Source of the DNA: Pricia antarctica
GTDB lineage: Bacteria; Bacteroidota; Bacteroidia; Flavobacteriales; Flavobacteriaceae
DNA length: 64,000 nucleotides
NCBI RefSeq assembly: GCF_900101815.1
Contig: NZ_FNAO01000008.1
Span: forward strand, 212,027 to 276,026
Direction: 5' to 3'
Part shown: piece by piece, positions 1-8,731 of the stretch
How the letters are laid out: each line of letters starts with the position of its first letter
Numbering within the stretch: position 1 is the stretch's first letter
The notes under the pieces: model-generated
Seen by the model: only the letters and a program-made list of their open reading frames with translations
Told to the model about the DNA's origin: nothing
Databases searched by the model: none
Position numbers and translations under genes: made by a program

Positions 1-75
1 AATTTCCCTAAAATAGGTTGCGTTTACCCCGTCTGGATACCTCTAATTGGTAAGGCCAGAAAAAATTAAATCTAT

Positions 76-1164
76 ATGGTCGGCACAGAAGCAAAACTAA
101 AAGAGCGCATCAAAGAACTTACCTGTCTCTACGAGGTTACCTCCATCATCGTGAACTCCGACTATGATCAATTGCAAACTTCGCTCGAAGCTATTATTTA
201 TTGTCTAAAAAGAGCGTGGCAATTCGATGATGATACCGAAGTATTTTTACAAAACGGGGATTTTCATATTGAAACAAATGGATTTAATCAAGATTTATTT
301 CTTATCAAATCAAATATACGGGTCTTCAACAAATCTGACGGATGTATTCAAGTAGGCTATCCAAAGGATAAGTATCGGCCATCCGATTTTTTGGAGGAAG
401 AGAAAAAATTGCTTGAAAATGTTGCCTTGGCGGTAGGCAACTTGTTGGAAAGGAAACAAGTACATGATAGTGAAGCAGCCATTAAAAGACAAGTAGAGCG
501 CGCGGACCGTCTTCATATCTTAGGGGAAATTACGGCGGGCATCGCCCATGAACTCAACACGCCACTTGCGAATATTCTGGGCTTTACGGAACTATTGAAG
601 GAGAGGATGAGCGATCCCAACGGCATTCGTGACTTAGAGAAGATTGTGGACAATGCCATTTTCAGTCGTGAGGTGGTCAAAAAATTGATGTTCTTTGCTT
701 GTGAAATGCCGCAGCAAATGAAGTCGGTATCTTTAATTCCCGTTGCAGAAAATGTATTGAAACTGCTGGGGCCTTCCCTACAATCCAAAAATATCAAACT
801 GACCAAGGCTTTTAGCGATACAACTATAAAACTGCGCGCCGATACCGTACAGTTGACCCAAGTGCTTTTCAACCTTATCATGAATGCCATCTACTTTTCG
901 CCGGAAGCCGGAAGCATTGATATTAGTATTGATGGACTTGGCAAAATGGCACAAATCCGAATTTCGGACGAGGGAACCGGGATTGCTCCCAAAATTGGGG
1001 ATAAGGTTTTTGAACCTTTCTTTACGACCAGACCGGTCGGCGAAGGTTCCGGTTTAGGGCTTAGCGTAGTTCATGGAATCATCAGCAGTCACAAAGGCGC
1101 TATTTCACACGGACCGAACTTACCAAAAGGTACTATATTTACCGTCGACTTTCCTAAATTGTAG
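76..1164 (+). CDS. sensor histidine kinase, NtrB-like, soluble
   Basis: A 362-residue two-component sensor kinase. Residues 1-130 form a GAF-like sensory region without a membrane segment, so the protein is probably cytoplasmic. The HisKA H-box GIAHELNTPLA carries the likely phosphoacceptor His158. The ATPase domain shows an N-box around NLIMNA (266-271), the G1 box DEGTG (298-302) and the G2 box GSGLGLS (324-330). The next gene starts 2 bp after its stop and encodes a sigma-54 activator with a receiver domain, so the pair should form one phosphorelay, kinase to Asp56 of the partner. The ATG at 76 is preceded by an A-rich stretch, as usual in Bacteroidota. The signal sensed cannot be read from the sequence. 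Confidence 0.93.
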   Translation: MVGTEAKLKERIKELTCLYEVTSIIVNSDYDQLQTSLEAIIYCLKRAWQFDDDTEVFLQNGDFHIETNGFNQDLFLIKSNIRVFNKSDGCIQVGYPKDKYRPSDFLEEEKKLLENVALAVGNLLERKQVHDSEAAIKRQVERADRLHILGEITAGIAHELNTPLANILGFTELLKERMSDPNGIRDLEKIVDNAIFSREVVKKLMFFACEMPQQMKSVSLIPVAENVLKLLGPSLQSKNIKLTKAFSDTTIKLRADTVQLTQVLFNLIMNAIYFSPEAGSIDISIDGLGKMAQIRISDEGTGIAPKIGDKVFEPFFTTRPVGEGSGLGLSVVHGIISSHKGAISHGPNLPKGTIFTVDFPKL

Positions 1165-1166
1165 GC

Positions 1167-2492
1167 ATGGCATTGCGCAAAGAAAATATTCTTATCGTAG
1201 ACGATGATATCCATATTCTAGAACTGCTACAAAGGCACTTACAGTCTATGGACTATCATACTTTTAAGGCCATTTCCGTAAAGGAGGCCCTGTTCATTCT
1301 TAAGGACACCGATATCGATTTATTGATTACGGACATTCGGATGCCCGATGTGAACGGTCTACAACTCCTACAATTTGTGAGCGAGCACTATCCTGAAATA
1401 CCTAAATTGGTCGTCACCGGATATCCCTCAGTGAACGGAGCATTTGAAGTTATCAAATCAGGGGCTATAGATTATCTGAGTAAACCGTTCACAAAAACTG
1501 AACTGAAACAAATTGTAGAAAAAACGTTCGCAAATGCTGCTCAAGATCAAAAACAGAAACCTGTTTCCCAAAACATACAAACCAATGATTACGCTGACAT
1601 GGTCGGGGCGTCGGAGGCGTTCGGCTCAGTAATCAATAGTATAGACCGGGTAAAGAACAACAAGGCCACCGTCATCGTAAAAGGGGAAAGTGGTACTGGT
1701 AAAGAATTGGTAGCACGCGCCATTCATTATTCCGGTAAGTTTTCTCGTGCGCCCTTTATAGCGGTCAATTGTGGTGCAATACCCGAAAATTTACAAGAAA
1801 CCGAACTTTTTGGCTACAAAAAGGGGGCCTTTACAGGGGCCAATGAAAATCGGAGCGGTTTCTTTCAGGCCGCTGAAGGCGGTACTTTATTTTTAGATGA
1901 AATCGGCACGGCTTCCCTTACTGTCCAGACCAAGTTACTTCGCGCATTGCAAGAAAAAGAAATAACGAAGGTCGGTTCGCAAAAAGTGGAGAAGGTAGAT
2001 ATTCGCATTATAGCCGCCACCAATGCTGATTTATTGGAAAACATTAAGAACAAAACCTTCAGGGAAGATCTTTATTATCGTTTAACGGTCGTTGAAATCA
2101 ATGTGCCGCCTTTGCGGGAACGAAAATCCGATATTCCGCTATTGGTGAAAAAGTTTTTACGCAAATACGGGGAAGAATATAAAGACCGGCTCTTTCGGAT
2201 TTCCGACGAAGCCCTAGGAATCTTAAAACGCTATCAATGGCCGGGAAATATCAGGGAGCTCGAGAATATAATCCAGCGTACCGTCATCATGTCCGATGGT
2301 CTTATCGATGTGAAAGACCTTCCCGATTTTCTAAAATTTCAAATTGAGTTTCCCGAGGCAGATTTTCTACCCTTGGGGGAAATGGAAAAAGAATATGTAC
2401 GTCGCATACTAATCCACACCAAAGGCAATAAGACCAAAGCGGCCGAAATTCTTCAAATAGACCGTAAGACTTTACGCAATAAATTGAGCTGA
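1167..2492 (+). CDS. sigma-54-dependent response regulator, NtrC family
   Basis: A 441-residue transcription activator of three domains. The receiver (1-120) has the acidic cluster DDD at 12-14, phosphoacceptor Asp56 and Lys106. The AAA+ domain has Walker A GESGTGKE (173-180), the sigma-54 contact loop GAFTGA (220-225) and Walker B LFLDE (241-245). A Fis-type helix-turn-helix occupies about 408-441 and ends almost at the stop codon, slightly shorter than usual. It is the cognate partner of the kinase 2 bp upstream. Known members remodel RpoN holoenzyme at -24/-12 promoters. I could not find a convincing GG-N10-GC promoter in the following intergenic region, so its targets are unknown. Confidence 0.95.
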   Translation: MALRKENILIVDDDIHILELLQRHLQSMDYHTFKAISVKEALFILKDTDIDLLITDIRMPDVNGLQLLQFVSEHYPEIPKLVVTGYPSVNGAFEVIKSGAIDYLSKPFTKTELKQIVEKTFANAAQDQKQKPVSQNIQTNDYADMVGASEAFGSVINSIDRVKNNKATVIVKGESGTGKELVARAIHYSGKFSRAPFIAVNCGAIPENLQETELFGYKKGAFTGANENRSGFFQAAEGGTLFLDEIGTASLTVQTKLLRALQEKEITKVGSQKVEKVDIRIIAATNADLLENIKNKTFREDLYYRLTVVEINVPPLRERKSDIPLLVKKFLRKYGEEYKDRLFRISDEALGILKRYQWPGNIRELENIIQRTVIMSDGLIDVKDLPDFLKFQIEFPEADFLPLGEMEKEYVRRILIHTKGNKTKAAEILQIDRKTLRNKLS

Positions 2493-2493
2493 T

Positions 2494-2537
2494 GAATCGG
2501 GGAATCATTCCTCACTCGAGGAATAATTCCCCGATTC
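2494..2537. terminator. 20-bp inverted repeat, probable terminator hairpin
   Basis: Two 20-base arms (2494-2513 and 2518-2537) are complementary at 19 of 20 positions around a 4-base loop, beginning 2 bp after the stop of the sigma-54 regulator. No clean U-tract follows, so it may be a weak terminator, an mRNA-stabilising hairpin or a palindromic repeat element rather than a standard intrinsic terminator. Confidence 0.6.
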
Positions 2538-2923
2538 AGAAATACCACTTTTTAAAAGATAAAATTTACGTATTGATTATCAATTACTTATGTGTATATC
2601 CAATTCCATTCTTTCAAAGGCATGCTTTTTGTATCTAACGGGACGAACCAAGTCTGATCAATTTACAGATCGGAGATTTTTTTGAAATCGATACTCTGGA
2701 AAAAAAGTACAAATAGATCGATTTCGCAATACCAAGTTCATCTTCGAAGGATGTGGCATCGCCAGCTACAAAGCCGCGAAAAAGATAGAGCAGTACAAAC
2801 CCATGCAGCGCATACGTTCACCATCTGATAAGGATTACATACCATTATCAATAGACTCGGCTAAAACGACAAGTTTTAACCCTAAAATTCAAACAAAGAG
2901 AACTTCTGTTAAAATAAAAAATA
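2538..2923. other. intergenic region ahead of gdh
   Basis: About 390 bp with no convincing gene. A plus-strand frame is open from about 2684 to 2962 but has no plausible start, runs into the dehydrogenase reading frame and resembles no family I know. The 3' part is AT-rich and should hold the promoter and the A-rich ribosome-binding region of the dehydrogenase gene. No riboswitch or sigma-54 promoter was recognised. Confidence 0.4.
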
Positions 2924-4216
2924 ATGACAACAAGAGTAACAAAACAAAAAAAACAACATAAACAGGGTATGCTAGACAATGTCATGCGCCAGTTTGACAA
3001 TGCTGCGGATATTATAGGCCTTAATCCTAACATTCGAAAGATACTAGAGGTTACGAACAATGAACTTGTGGTCCACTTTCCCGTTCGGATGGACAATGGC
3101 GAGGTAGAGGTCTTTACCGGATATAGGGTGCAACATAATAATGCGTTAGGCCCGTATAAGGGAGGATTGCGGTATCACCCAACCGTAGACATTGACGCCG
3201 CTAGGGCATTGGCCATGTGGATGACCTGGAAAACATCACTAGCGGGACTTCCCTATGGTGGTGCCAAGGGGGGAATTCAACTAGATCCCACCAAATACTC
3301 AAATTCAGAGTTGGAACGGATTACCAGACGGTTCACCTATGCCTTGGGCGATAATATAGGTCCCGAACTGGACATTCCCGCACCCGATGTCAATACCAAT
3401 GCACAGACGATGGCCTGGATATTGGACACCTACATGTCAACAAAATCACCGGCCGAGCGTTCGACGAACATGCATGTGGTTACTGGAAAACCCATCGGAG
3501 CAGGAGGTTCAGAAGGCCGGGACAGGGCAACGGGCTATGGCGTTTTCCTGACCATAAAATTCTGGACGGAAAGCAAAAAAGTCGATTTGAAGGATAAGAA
3601 ATTTATTGTTCAGGGCTTTGGTAATGTGGGTTATTGGGCCGCACATTTTCTAGAAAAGGAAGGTGCCGTTTTGATAGCAGTACAAGATGCTTACGGAAGT
3701 ATTACAAACGAAAGCGGAATATCGGTAGAAAAACTTTTCGAGTTTTCCCAAGCAAATAAAGGAAGCATTCTTGGTTTTAGCGATTCCCACGCAATCGACA
3801 ATACCGATTTTTTCGGATTAGACTGCGATATCATAATTCCCGCGGCGCTGGGCAACCAGATAACGGCAGAAAATGCACAGCATATTAAAGCCTATCTGAT
3901 CGCCGAAGGCGCCAACGGGCCTACCGACGTGGAAGCCGAAGAAATCCTATTAAAAAAAGGAATTGATATCATTCCCGATATCCTTTGTAATTCTGGCGGA
4001 GTAATCGGCAGCTATTATGAATGGCTACAGAATCGCAACGGCGAAATATGGCAATTGGAAGAGGTTATGGAAAAATTGGAGAAAAAACTAAGGGAATCAT
4101 TTTCCAAAGTATCCGAAATATCCGAGGATAGGAAAGTAGATATGCGCACTGCGGCCTTTATCATAGCCATTGAACGTCTAGAGAAAACGTATGTACAACG
4201 GGGAATTTTTCCATAA
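2924..4216 (+). CDS. Glu/Leu/Phe/Val dehydrogenase (glutamate dehydrogenase)
   Basis: A 430-residue hexameric-type amino acid dehydrogenase. It interconverts glutamate with 2-oxoglutarate and ammonia using NAD(P). Evidence includes the substrate-binding stretch GPYKGGLRYHP, the catalytic-lysine motif GGAKGG near residue 110, the PAPDVNTN motif and the Rossmann motif GFGNVG in the C-terminal half. The length matches bacterial enzymes of the 410-450 residue class. The ATG at 2924 follows an A-rich tract; Met16 is a possible internal start because the first 15 residues are lysine-rich and nonconserved. Cofactor preference and exact substrate (glutamate versus branched-chain) are inferred only from family resemblance. 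It begins a row of four same-strand genes with stress-related products. Confidence 0.92.
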   Translation: MTTRVTKQKKQHKQGMLDNVMRQFDNAADIIGLNPNIRKILEVTNNELVVHFPVRMDNGEVEVFTGYRVQHNNALGPYKGGLRYHPTVDIDAARALAMWMTWKTSLAGLPYGGAKGGIQLDPTKYSNSELERITRRFTYALGDNIGPELDIPAPDVNTNAQTMAWILDTYMSTKSPAERSTNMHVVTGKPIGAGGSEGRDRATGYGVFLTIKFWTESKKVDLKDKKFIVQGFGNVGYWAAHFLEKEGAVLIAVQDAYGSITNESGISVEKLFEFSQANKGSILGFSDSHAIDNTDFFGLDCDIIIPAALGNQITAENAQHIKAYLIAEGANGPTDVEAEEILLKKGIDIIPDILCNSGGVIGSYYEWLQNRNGEIWQLEEVMEKLEKKLRESFSKVSEISEDRKVDMRTAAFIIAIERLEKTYVQRGIFP

Positions 4217-4228
4217 ATAAATAATAAA

Positions 4229-4648
4229 ATGAAATACAAAAATCTGATTATAGAAAAAAAAGAGTATGTGCTCTTAAAACGGTATATGAATCTCTCGGGA
4301 TACTACCAAGACGAAACCTTGCGTAAATCGGTAAGAAAATTATTAGGAGAACTGGACTCGGCACAGATATGCGACGAGGCCGATATGCCGAAAGATGTCA
4401 TTCGTTTCAATACCATGGTTACCATCGTTTCGAAAAAAGGATGGCACAAAACATTCACGTTGGTCTTGCCGACGGACAGCGATATGAAAAATGATAAGAT
4501 ATCCATTCTTACTCCGATGGGTGCAGCAGTGATTGGATATGCAGAGGGAGATTCGGTAACTTGGGAATTCCCTTCGGGCGAACAGCAGCTGATCATTGAA
4601 AAAGTGGAGCAAGAGAACAAGTACATCAAGGCAAATATGATAGTATGA
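4229..4648 (+). CDS. Rnk/GreA-GreB C-terminal domain protein
   Basis: A 139-residue protein whose C-terminal half (about 55-130) matches the FKBP-like C-terminal domain of GreA, GreB and Rnk, with the characteristic segment ISILTPMGAAVIGYAEGD. The N-terminal coiled coil of GreA/GreB that reaches into the RNA polymerase secondary channel is replaced by a short helical region. By analogy with Rnk it probably binds RNA polymerase and modulates transcription, perhaps in stationary phase. It starts 12 bp after the dehydrogenase and overlaps the next gene by 4 bp (ATGA), so they are very likely co-transcribed. Confidence 0.8.
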   Translation: MKYKNLIIEKKEYVLLKRYMNLSGYYQDETLRKSVRKLLGELDSAQICDEADMPKDVIRFNTMVTIVSKKGWHKTFTLVLPTDSDMKNDKISILTPMGAAVIGYAEGDSVTWEFPSGEQQLIIEKVEQENKYIKANMIV

Positions 4649-5037
4649 GCGAGAAAAAAATATTTTATAGTCATGAGCCCGACAGTAAGATTATGGTGAA
4701 AAAAGATAGGGCTGAAGTCAATAACTGGACGGATGATCTGGAATATATCATTCAGGAGCTTGAATATCTGTTGGGTATCGAAGACCGAGTGTTAAACAAT
4801 AGGCCACTGTATCTTCAGTTACATGACCTACGACGTGAAAACCAACTGAAATTAGGGATATTATATAGATATGAAGCAAGCATGCGAAACGCTATCGAAT
4901 GTGATACCACCGATTGTGATGCCTTCTATCTGCACAAACACGAACAAAACCGGAACGTCTATATCGACCATCTAAAAAAATATAGACGTATTAAATCGGA
5001 CGTTCTGTCAAAGATTCTCCAATTTGTCGAGAGGTAA
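4645..5037 (+). CDS. hypothetical protein, helical
   Basis: A 130-residue protein without signal peptide or membrane segment and rich in charged residues. The pattern suggests mostly alpha helix with coiled-coil tendency in 28-70 and 95-128. Two cysteines occur in the middle (around 84-90). I do not recognise a family. Its ATG overlaps the stop of the Rnk-like gene (ATGA), which argues for translational coupling and a related function, possibly in the stress response suggested by the universal stress protein downstream. Confidence 0.7.
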   Translation: MSEKKIFYSHEPDSKIMVKKDRAEVNNWTDDLEYIIQELEYLLGIEDRVLNNRPLYLQLHDLRRENQLKLGILYRYEASMRNAIECDTTDCDAFYLHKHEQNRNVYIDHLKKYRRIKSDVLSKILQFVER

Positions 5038-5097
5038 GAATACATGAGAAACAGCGAATAGCAGAAGAATACACTTATACATCACAAATTCACCATA

Positions 5098-5946
5098 ATG
5101 GGAAAGAAGCTATTGTTGACAACCGATTTTTCAAAAAACTCCTGGGATGCCCTAGTGTACGCCCTAAAATTACATGCCGATCAAGAATGCGATTTTTACA
5201 TTCTGAATACTTATGTTAAAGATACTTCCGGTATAGACAGTATAGCCTTTTTAGATCCCGACGAGGCGTTCAACAAACTCTACGAAAACCGTTCAAAGGA
5301 AGGGCTGGGCGATATATTGCAACGTTTGACCTTTTCCGAAGAAAATACAAACCATCGGATGCATGTGTTATCACGTTCGACGCCATTTGTTGATGCAGTC
5401 AAAGATGTGGTGGAAAAGATGCAGATCGATATGATAATCATGGGTGCCAAGGGTATGAAAAATGAACGGGCGCGTAAATATGGCAAAAATACGCTAGCCG
5501 TTATTGGGAGCGTAAGAAAGTGTCCCGTTCTAGTAGTGCCAAGAAATGTAAGTTTCAATCGACCCGAAGAAATAGTTTTGGCGACAAATTTTAAAACCGA
5601 TTTCAGAACTTCCGAAATTAAATATTTAGCTGAAATCGCCAAAAGAATGGAAGCCAGTGTGCAGATACTTAGCTTAGCGGATAAAGGCAAATTCACTCAA
5701 AAACAAGAAACTAACAAAAAGCGTTTAAAAAAATACTTTAAGGATGTAAATCATAGTTTTAACATGCTGCATAATGTGAAAATGTCCGATGCGTTGAATT
5801 GTTTCGTAGAGATACGCCACAGCAACATAATCAGCTATATAGACAAAAAACCATCGTTTTGGGAACAATTAGGTTTTAGCGAGCCTACTTTGGGTAAATT
5901 GGGGTATTATGAAAAGGTACCGGTGCTGGCATTGAACGATAAATAA
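5098..5946 (+). CDS. universal stress protein, tandem Usp domains
   Basis: A 282-residue protein with two UspA-type alpha/beta domains. The first (about 3-148) ends with the nucleotide-loop signature MGAKGMKN...GSVRKCPVLVVP; the second (about 158-282) is degenerate and lacks a recognisable glycine-rich loop. Tandem Usp proteins of this size are common in Flavobacteriaceae and bind ATP or act as stress-responsive adaptors in the cytoplasm. It lies 60 bp after the hypothetical gene and ends just before a bidirectional hairpin terminator, so it is probably the last gene of the gdh-rnk-usp transcription unit. Confidence 0.87.
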   Translation: MGKKLLLTTDFSKNSWDALVYALKLHADQECDFYILNTYVKDTSGIDSIAFLDPDEAFNKLYENRSKEGLGDILQRLTFSEENTNHRMHVLSRSTPFVDAVKDVVEKMQIDMIIMGAKGMKNERARKYGKNTLAVIGSVRKCPVLVVPRNVSFNRPEEIVLATNFKTDFRTSEIKYLAEIAKRMEASVQILSLADKGKFTQKQETNKKRLKKYFKDVNHSFNMLHNVKMSDALNCFVEIRHSNIISYIDKKPSFWEQLGFSEPTLGKLGYYEKVPVLALNDK

Positions 5947-5953
5947 ATATCAT

Positions 5954-5983
5954 AAAAAAGGCCTTGCATTTGCAAGACCTTTT
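5954..5983. terminator. bidirectional intrinsic terminator
   Basis: Hairpin with arms beginning AAAAGG and ending CCTTTT around a CTTGC-ATTT-GCAAG core (one internal mismatch). It lies between the convergent usp gene (+) and the tRNA gene (-) and offers a T-run in both directions. Confidence 0.8.
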
Positions 5984-5984
5984 G

Positions 5985-6058
5985 TGACCGCGGAGGGATT
6001 CAAACCCCCAACCCTCAGAGCCGAAATCTGATGCGCTATTCAGTTGCGCCACGCGGCC
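5985..6058 (-). tRNA. tRNA-Arg (anticodon TCG)
   Basis: On the minus strand a 74-nt cloverleaf folds fully. The acceptor stem is GGCCGCG paired with CGCGGTC (one G-T pair), the D-stem GCGC/GCGC, the anticodon stem TCAGA/TCTGA with loop TTTCGGC, and the T-stem GGGGG/CCCTC with loop TTTGAAT. Position 33 is T and the anticodon is TCG, which reads CGA and related Arg codons. CCA is not encoded. It is followed on its own strand by the terminator at 5954-5983. Confidence 0.95.
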
Positions 6059-6140
6059 GTTTATTTTGTTCGCAGTTTGTGGTCTCGGCGGTTCTCCGTT
6101 TATACGTGTCATGCACCACTGCTACTGCAAACCGATACCT

Positions 6141-6590
6141 TTATGATAATTTCTTCTTCACAATAGTCGAAATCGTCTTCCCATCGGCCTGCCCGGCCAA
6201 TTTTTTGGAGACCATCCCCATGACCTTACCCATATCTTGCATGCCCGACGCACCCGTTGATTCGATGGTCTGCACGACTACTTTTTCGATATCTTCCTTA
6301 GAAAGCTGTGCGGGCAAGAATTGTTCGATAACCGCTACTTGCGCCAATTCCGGCTCAGCAAGATCGTCCCTACCCTGCTCCTTAAAAATGGCTGCACTGT
6401 CCTTACGCTGCTTTACCAGTTTCTGAACGAGTTTCACCTCGTCTTCTTCGGTCATTTCAGCAGCGGAACCGGTCTCGGTCTGCGCCAACAGCAAAGCGGA
6501 CTTAATGGCTCGCAAGGACTCCAAGGCAACTTTGTCCTTGGCCTTCATGGCGGTCTTCATCTGTTCCATCACTTGTTGCTGTAAGCTCAT
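6141..6590 (-). CDS. YqeY/GatB-related domain protein
   Basis: A 149-residue YqeY-like protein resembling the C-terminal (tail) domain of GatB, the amidotransferase subunit that helps form Gln-tRNA; the role of stand-alone YqeY is not settled. The start was placed at the internal ATG giving MSLQQQVMEQM, which yields the usual family length of about 150; the longer frame to 6647 adds 19 nonconserved residues. It lies downstream of ftsZ on the same strand but behind a strong terminator, so it is probably transcribed separately, with a possible -7 box (TATATTCG) at 6613-6620. Confidence 0.88.
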   Translation of the reverse strand: MSLQQQVMEQMKTAMKAKDKVALESLRAIKSALLLAQTETGSAAEMTEEDEVKLVQKLVKQRKDSAAIFKEQGRDDLAEPELAQVAVIEQFLPAQLSKEDIEKVVVQTIESTGASGMQDMGKVMGMVSKKLAGQADGKTISTIVKKKLS

Positions 6591-6645
6591 TGTTTTACTA
6601 ATTTTCGGACTGCGAATATAGAAAATATCCCAAGATATAGGATGC

Positions 6646-6679
6646 AAAAAACCCGAAAAAATTAGATTTTTCCGGGTTT
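6646..6679 (-). terminator. intrinsic terminator after ftsZ
   Basis: On the minus strand a stem AAACCCG/CGGGTTT extended by AAAAA/TTTTT (one bulged base) is followed by a T-run. It lies 36 bp after the ftsZ stop and is the natural end of the dcw transcript. Confidence 0.85.
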
Positions 6680-6714
6680 GGGTTTGAGCTAGTAAAGTGT
6701 TAGGGTTAAAAACG

Positions 6715-8697
6715 TTAATCTACATTATCATGTAAAAATGAATTGTTCGAACGCAACTGTATCTCATCGTTGCTATCTTCGCCGAGCGTGGTGCGCGATA
6801 CCTTGCTGTCTTGCCTTGGGCTGTTACTCAAATCAATACCTTGTCGCTTGTAGGCAGGCTCCTTTTCGATTTCATCGATACTGCTTACGCTATTTTGGAA
6901 CTTATAATTGAAATCTTTCAATTTTCTACGTCGCTCGTCGGCCCGCTCTTTCAACAAGGCATCGATAGGGCTGTCCATCGGATCAACAGCACCAAACGAT
7001 TCCTCTTTTGGCGGGTTAGTTTCGGGCATCGGTTTCTTTTCTGGCACTTTAGCTTCGACGATCGGTTTTCTTTCGATCTGCATCTCTTCCTCGACTACTT
7101 CCGGTTTATTTTGGGAAGTTATCGATTTTGCACTGGTCAGTCTATTTTCTAAATCCATATAATCGTCTAGACTGTAACGGGTCTCGCCTTTTTTATTGTA
7201 TTCGAGCACTGTGATTACTTCTACGGGATTTTTCACTTCGATGTCCTTTACATCATCGTCCAGGCTAAAGGTAATCACGTTATCCTGTTCCTCTTTTTCC
7301 TCCTCTTCTTGGGTCTCTGCCAAGGGCATATCAAAACTCATAGCCATCTGCTCTTCTTTCAATCGCTCGTATGCCACGGTCACTGGATCGACCACTACCA
7401 TGTCGTGGAGAGCATCTTTAGAATCTATAATCACGAAATCATCATCGCTATCGCTTATGTGGGCGACTTCTTCGACAATCTCTTCGTAAAACACATTGAA
7501 GTTCTTGATGTAGTTGGAAGTGGGTATTAAATCCATACCGGGTTCTTCGACCTCATCGATTAAGGTATGTTTGATGACCTTGGGCTTTGCAGCCTCCGGT
7601 TCCGCCAAGGTATGTACGATATTCCTTCTTTCCGTAAGGTCGCGATGGGCCTTTTGCTCGTCTTCAAGGGTATGGATTATCTTTTTTGCCTCGGTATTTA
7701 CGATTTCGTTCTGTTGGTCGACGTCAAAACCCGTAGCGATAATGGTTACGGCAATAGCTTCGCCTAGATCTTCATCTTCTCCGACACCCATGATAATATT
7801 GGCGCCATGGCCTGCTTCTACCTGAATGTAGTCGTTGATCTCTCCGATCTCGTCGATAGTGATTTCCTGTCCGCCGGAAACGATCAGCAATAAAACATTC
7901 TTGGCCCCGCTTATTTTATTATCGTTCAAGAGCGGAGAATCCAAGGCTTTGGTAATCGCCTCACTGGCTCGCATGGAGCCGGTTGCCGTGGCGGAGCCCA
8001 TAATAGCGGTACCGCTATTTGACAACACCGTTTTTGCATCCCGAAGGTCAATGTTCTGCGTGTAGTGATGCGTAATTACTTCTGCAATACCTCTTGCGGC
8101 GGTCGATAAGACCTCGTCTGCCTTAGAAAAACCAGCTTTGAAACCGAGGTTTCCGTAGACTTCACGCAACTTGTTGTTATTGATAACAATCAATGAATCT
8201 ACGTTTGCACGAAGCTTTTCGATACCGATTCGGGCCTGTTCACAGCGCATCTTACCCTCGAATTCGAAGGGCATGGTAACGATGCCTACGGTAAGCACGT
8301 CAAGTTCCTTGGCTTGTTTGGCAATTACGGGAGCTGCTCCGGTACCCGTTCCGCCTCCCATTCCAGCGGTAATAAATATCATTTTGGTGGTTCGGGCGAG
8401 CATCTGTTTGATCTCTTCCATACTTTCCAAAGCGGCCTGTTCCCCTACTTCGGGATTGGCACCAGCACCCAATCCTTCGGTCAATGAAACGCCCAATTGT
8501 ATTTTGTTCGGCACGGGGCTGTTGTTCAGTGCCTGGGAGTCGGTGTTGCAGATGACAAAATCCACACCATTGATGCCCGACTGAAACATGTGGTTTATGG
8601 CATTACTGCCACCGCCGCCCACGCCGATTACTTTTATTACATTGCTTTGATTCTTGGGGAGATCAAAGGAGATTCCCTCAAATTCAGTATTGTTCAT
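6715..8697 (-). CDS. ftsZ: cell division protein FtsZ
   Basis: Tubulin-like GTPase that forms the Z-ring at midcell. It has the N-terminal GTP-binding core with GVGGGGSNA (25-33), the signature GGGTGTG (114-120) and the T7-loop NxDxxD in TQNIDLRDAKT. At 660 residues it is about 270 longer than a typical FtsZ. The extra length is an acidic, low-complexity C-terminal linker from about 330 to 640, ending in a short segment SFLHDNVD that may serve as the conserved tail. Long FtsZ linkers are normal in Flavobacteriia. It is the last gene of the dcw cluster, 34 bp after ftsA, and is followed by a terminator. Confidence 0.98.
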   Translation of the reverse strand: MNNTEFEGISFDLPKNQSNVIKVIGVGGGGSNAINHMFQSGINGVDFVICNTDSQALNNSPVPNKIQLGVSLTEGLGAGANPEVGEQAALESMEEIKQMLARTTKMIFITAGMGGGTGTGAAPVIAKQAKELDVLTVGIVTMPFEFEGKMRCEQARIGIEKLRANVDSLIVINNNKLREVYGNLGFKAGFSKADEVLSTAARGIAEVITHHYTQNIDLRDAKTVLSNSGTAIMGSATATGSMRASEAITKALDSPLLNDNKISGAKNVLLLIVSGGQEITIDEIGEINDYIQVEAGHGANIIMGVGEDEDLGEAIAVTIIATGFDVDQQNEIVNTEAKKIIHTLEDEQKAHRDLTERRNIVHTLAEPEAAKPKVIKHTLIDEVEEPGMDLIPTSNYIKNFNVFYEEIVEEVAHISDSDDDFVIIDSKDALHDMVVVDPVTVAYERLKEEQMAMSFDMPLAETQEEEEKEEQDNVITFSLDDDVKDIEVKNPVEVITVLEYNKKGETRYSLDDYMDLENRLTSAKSITSQNKPEVVEEEMQIERKPIVEAKVPEKKPMPETNPPKEESFGAVDPMDSPIDALLKERADERRRKLKDFNYKFQNSVSSIDEIEKEPAYKRQGIDLSNSPRQDSKVSRTTLGEDSNDEIQLRSNNSFLHDNVD

Positions 8698-8731
8698 AGT
8701 ATTTTTTATTACTGGTTAAATTTTATATTTT

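Noticed and set aside
1-69. Open frame from the window start to a TAA at 67-69
   Set aside because: It could be the last 22 codons of an upstream gene ending 7 bp before the kinase, but it is too short to recognise or support.
2538-2923. Sigma-54 promoter for the dehydrogenase, expected from the neighbouring activator
   Set aside because: No GG-N10-GC match with proper flanks was found.
2684-2962. Open frame upstream of and into the dehydrogenase gene
   Set aside because: No start codon with support, runs into the real gene in another frame, no family.
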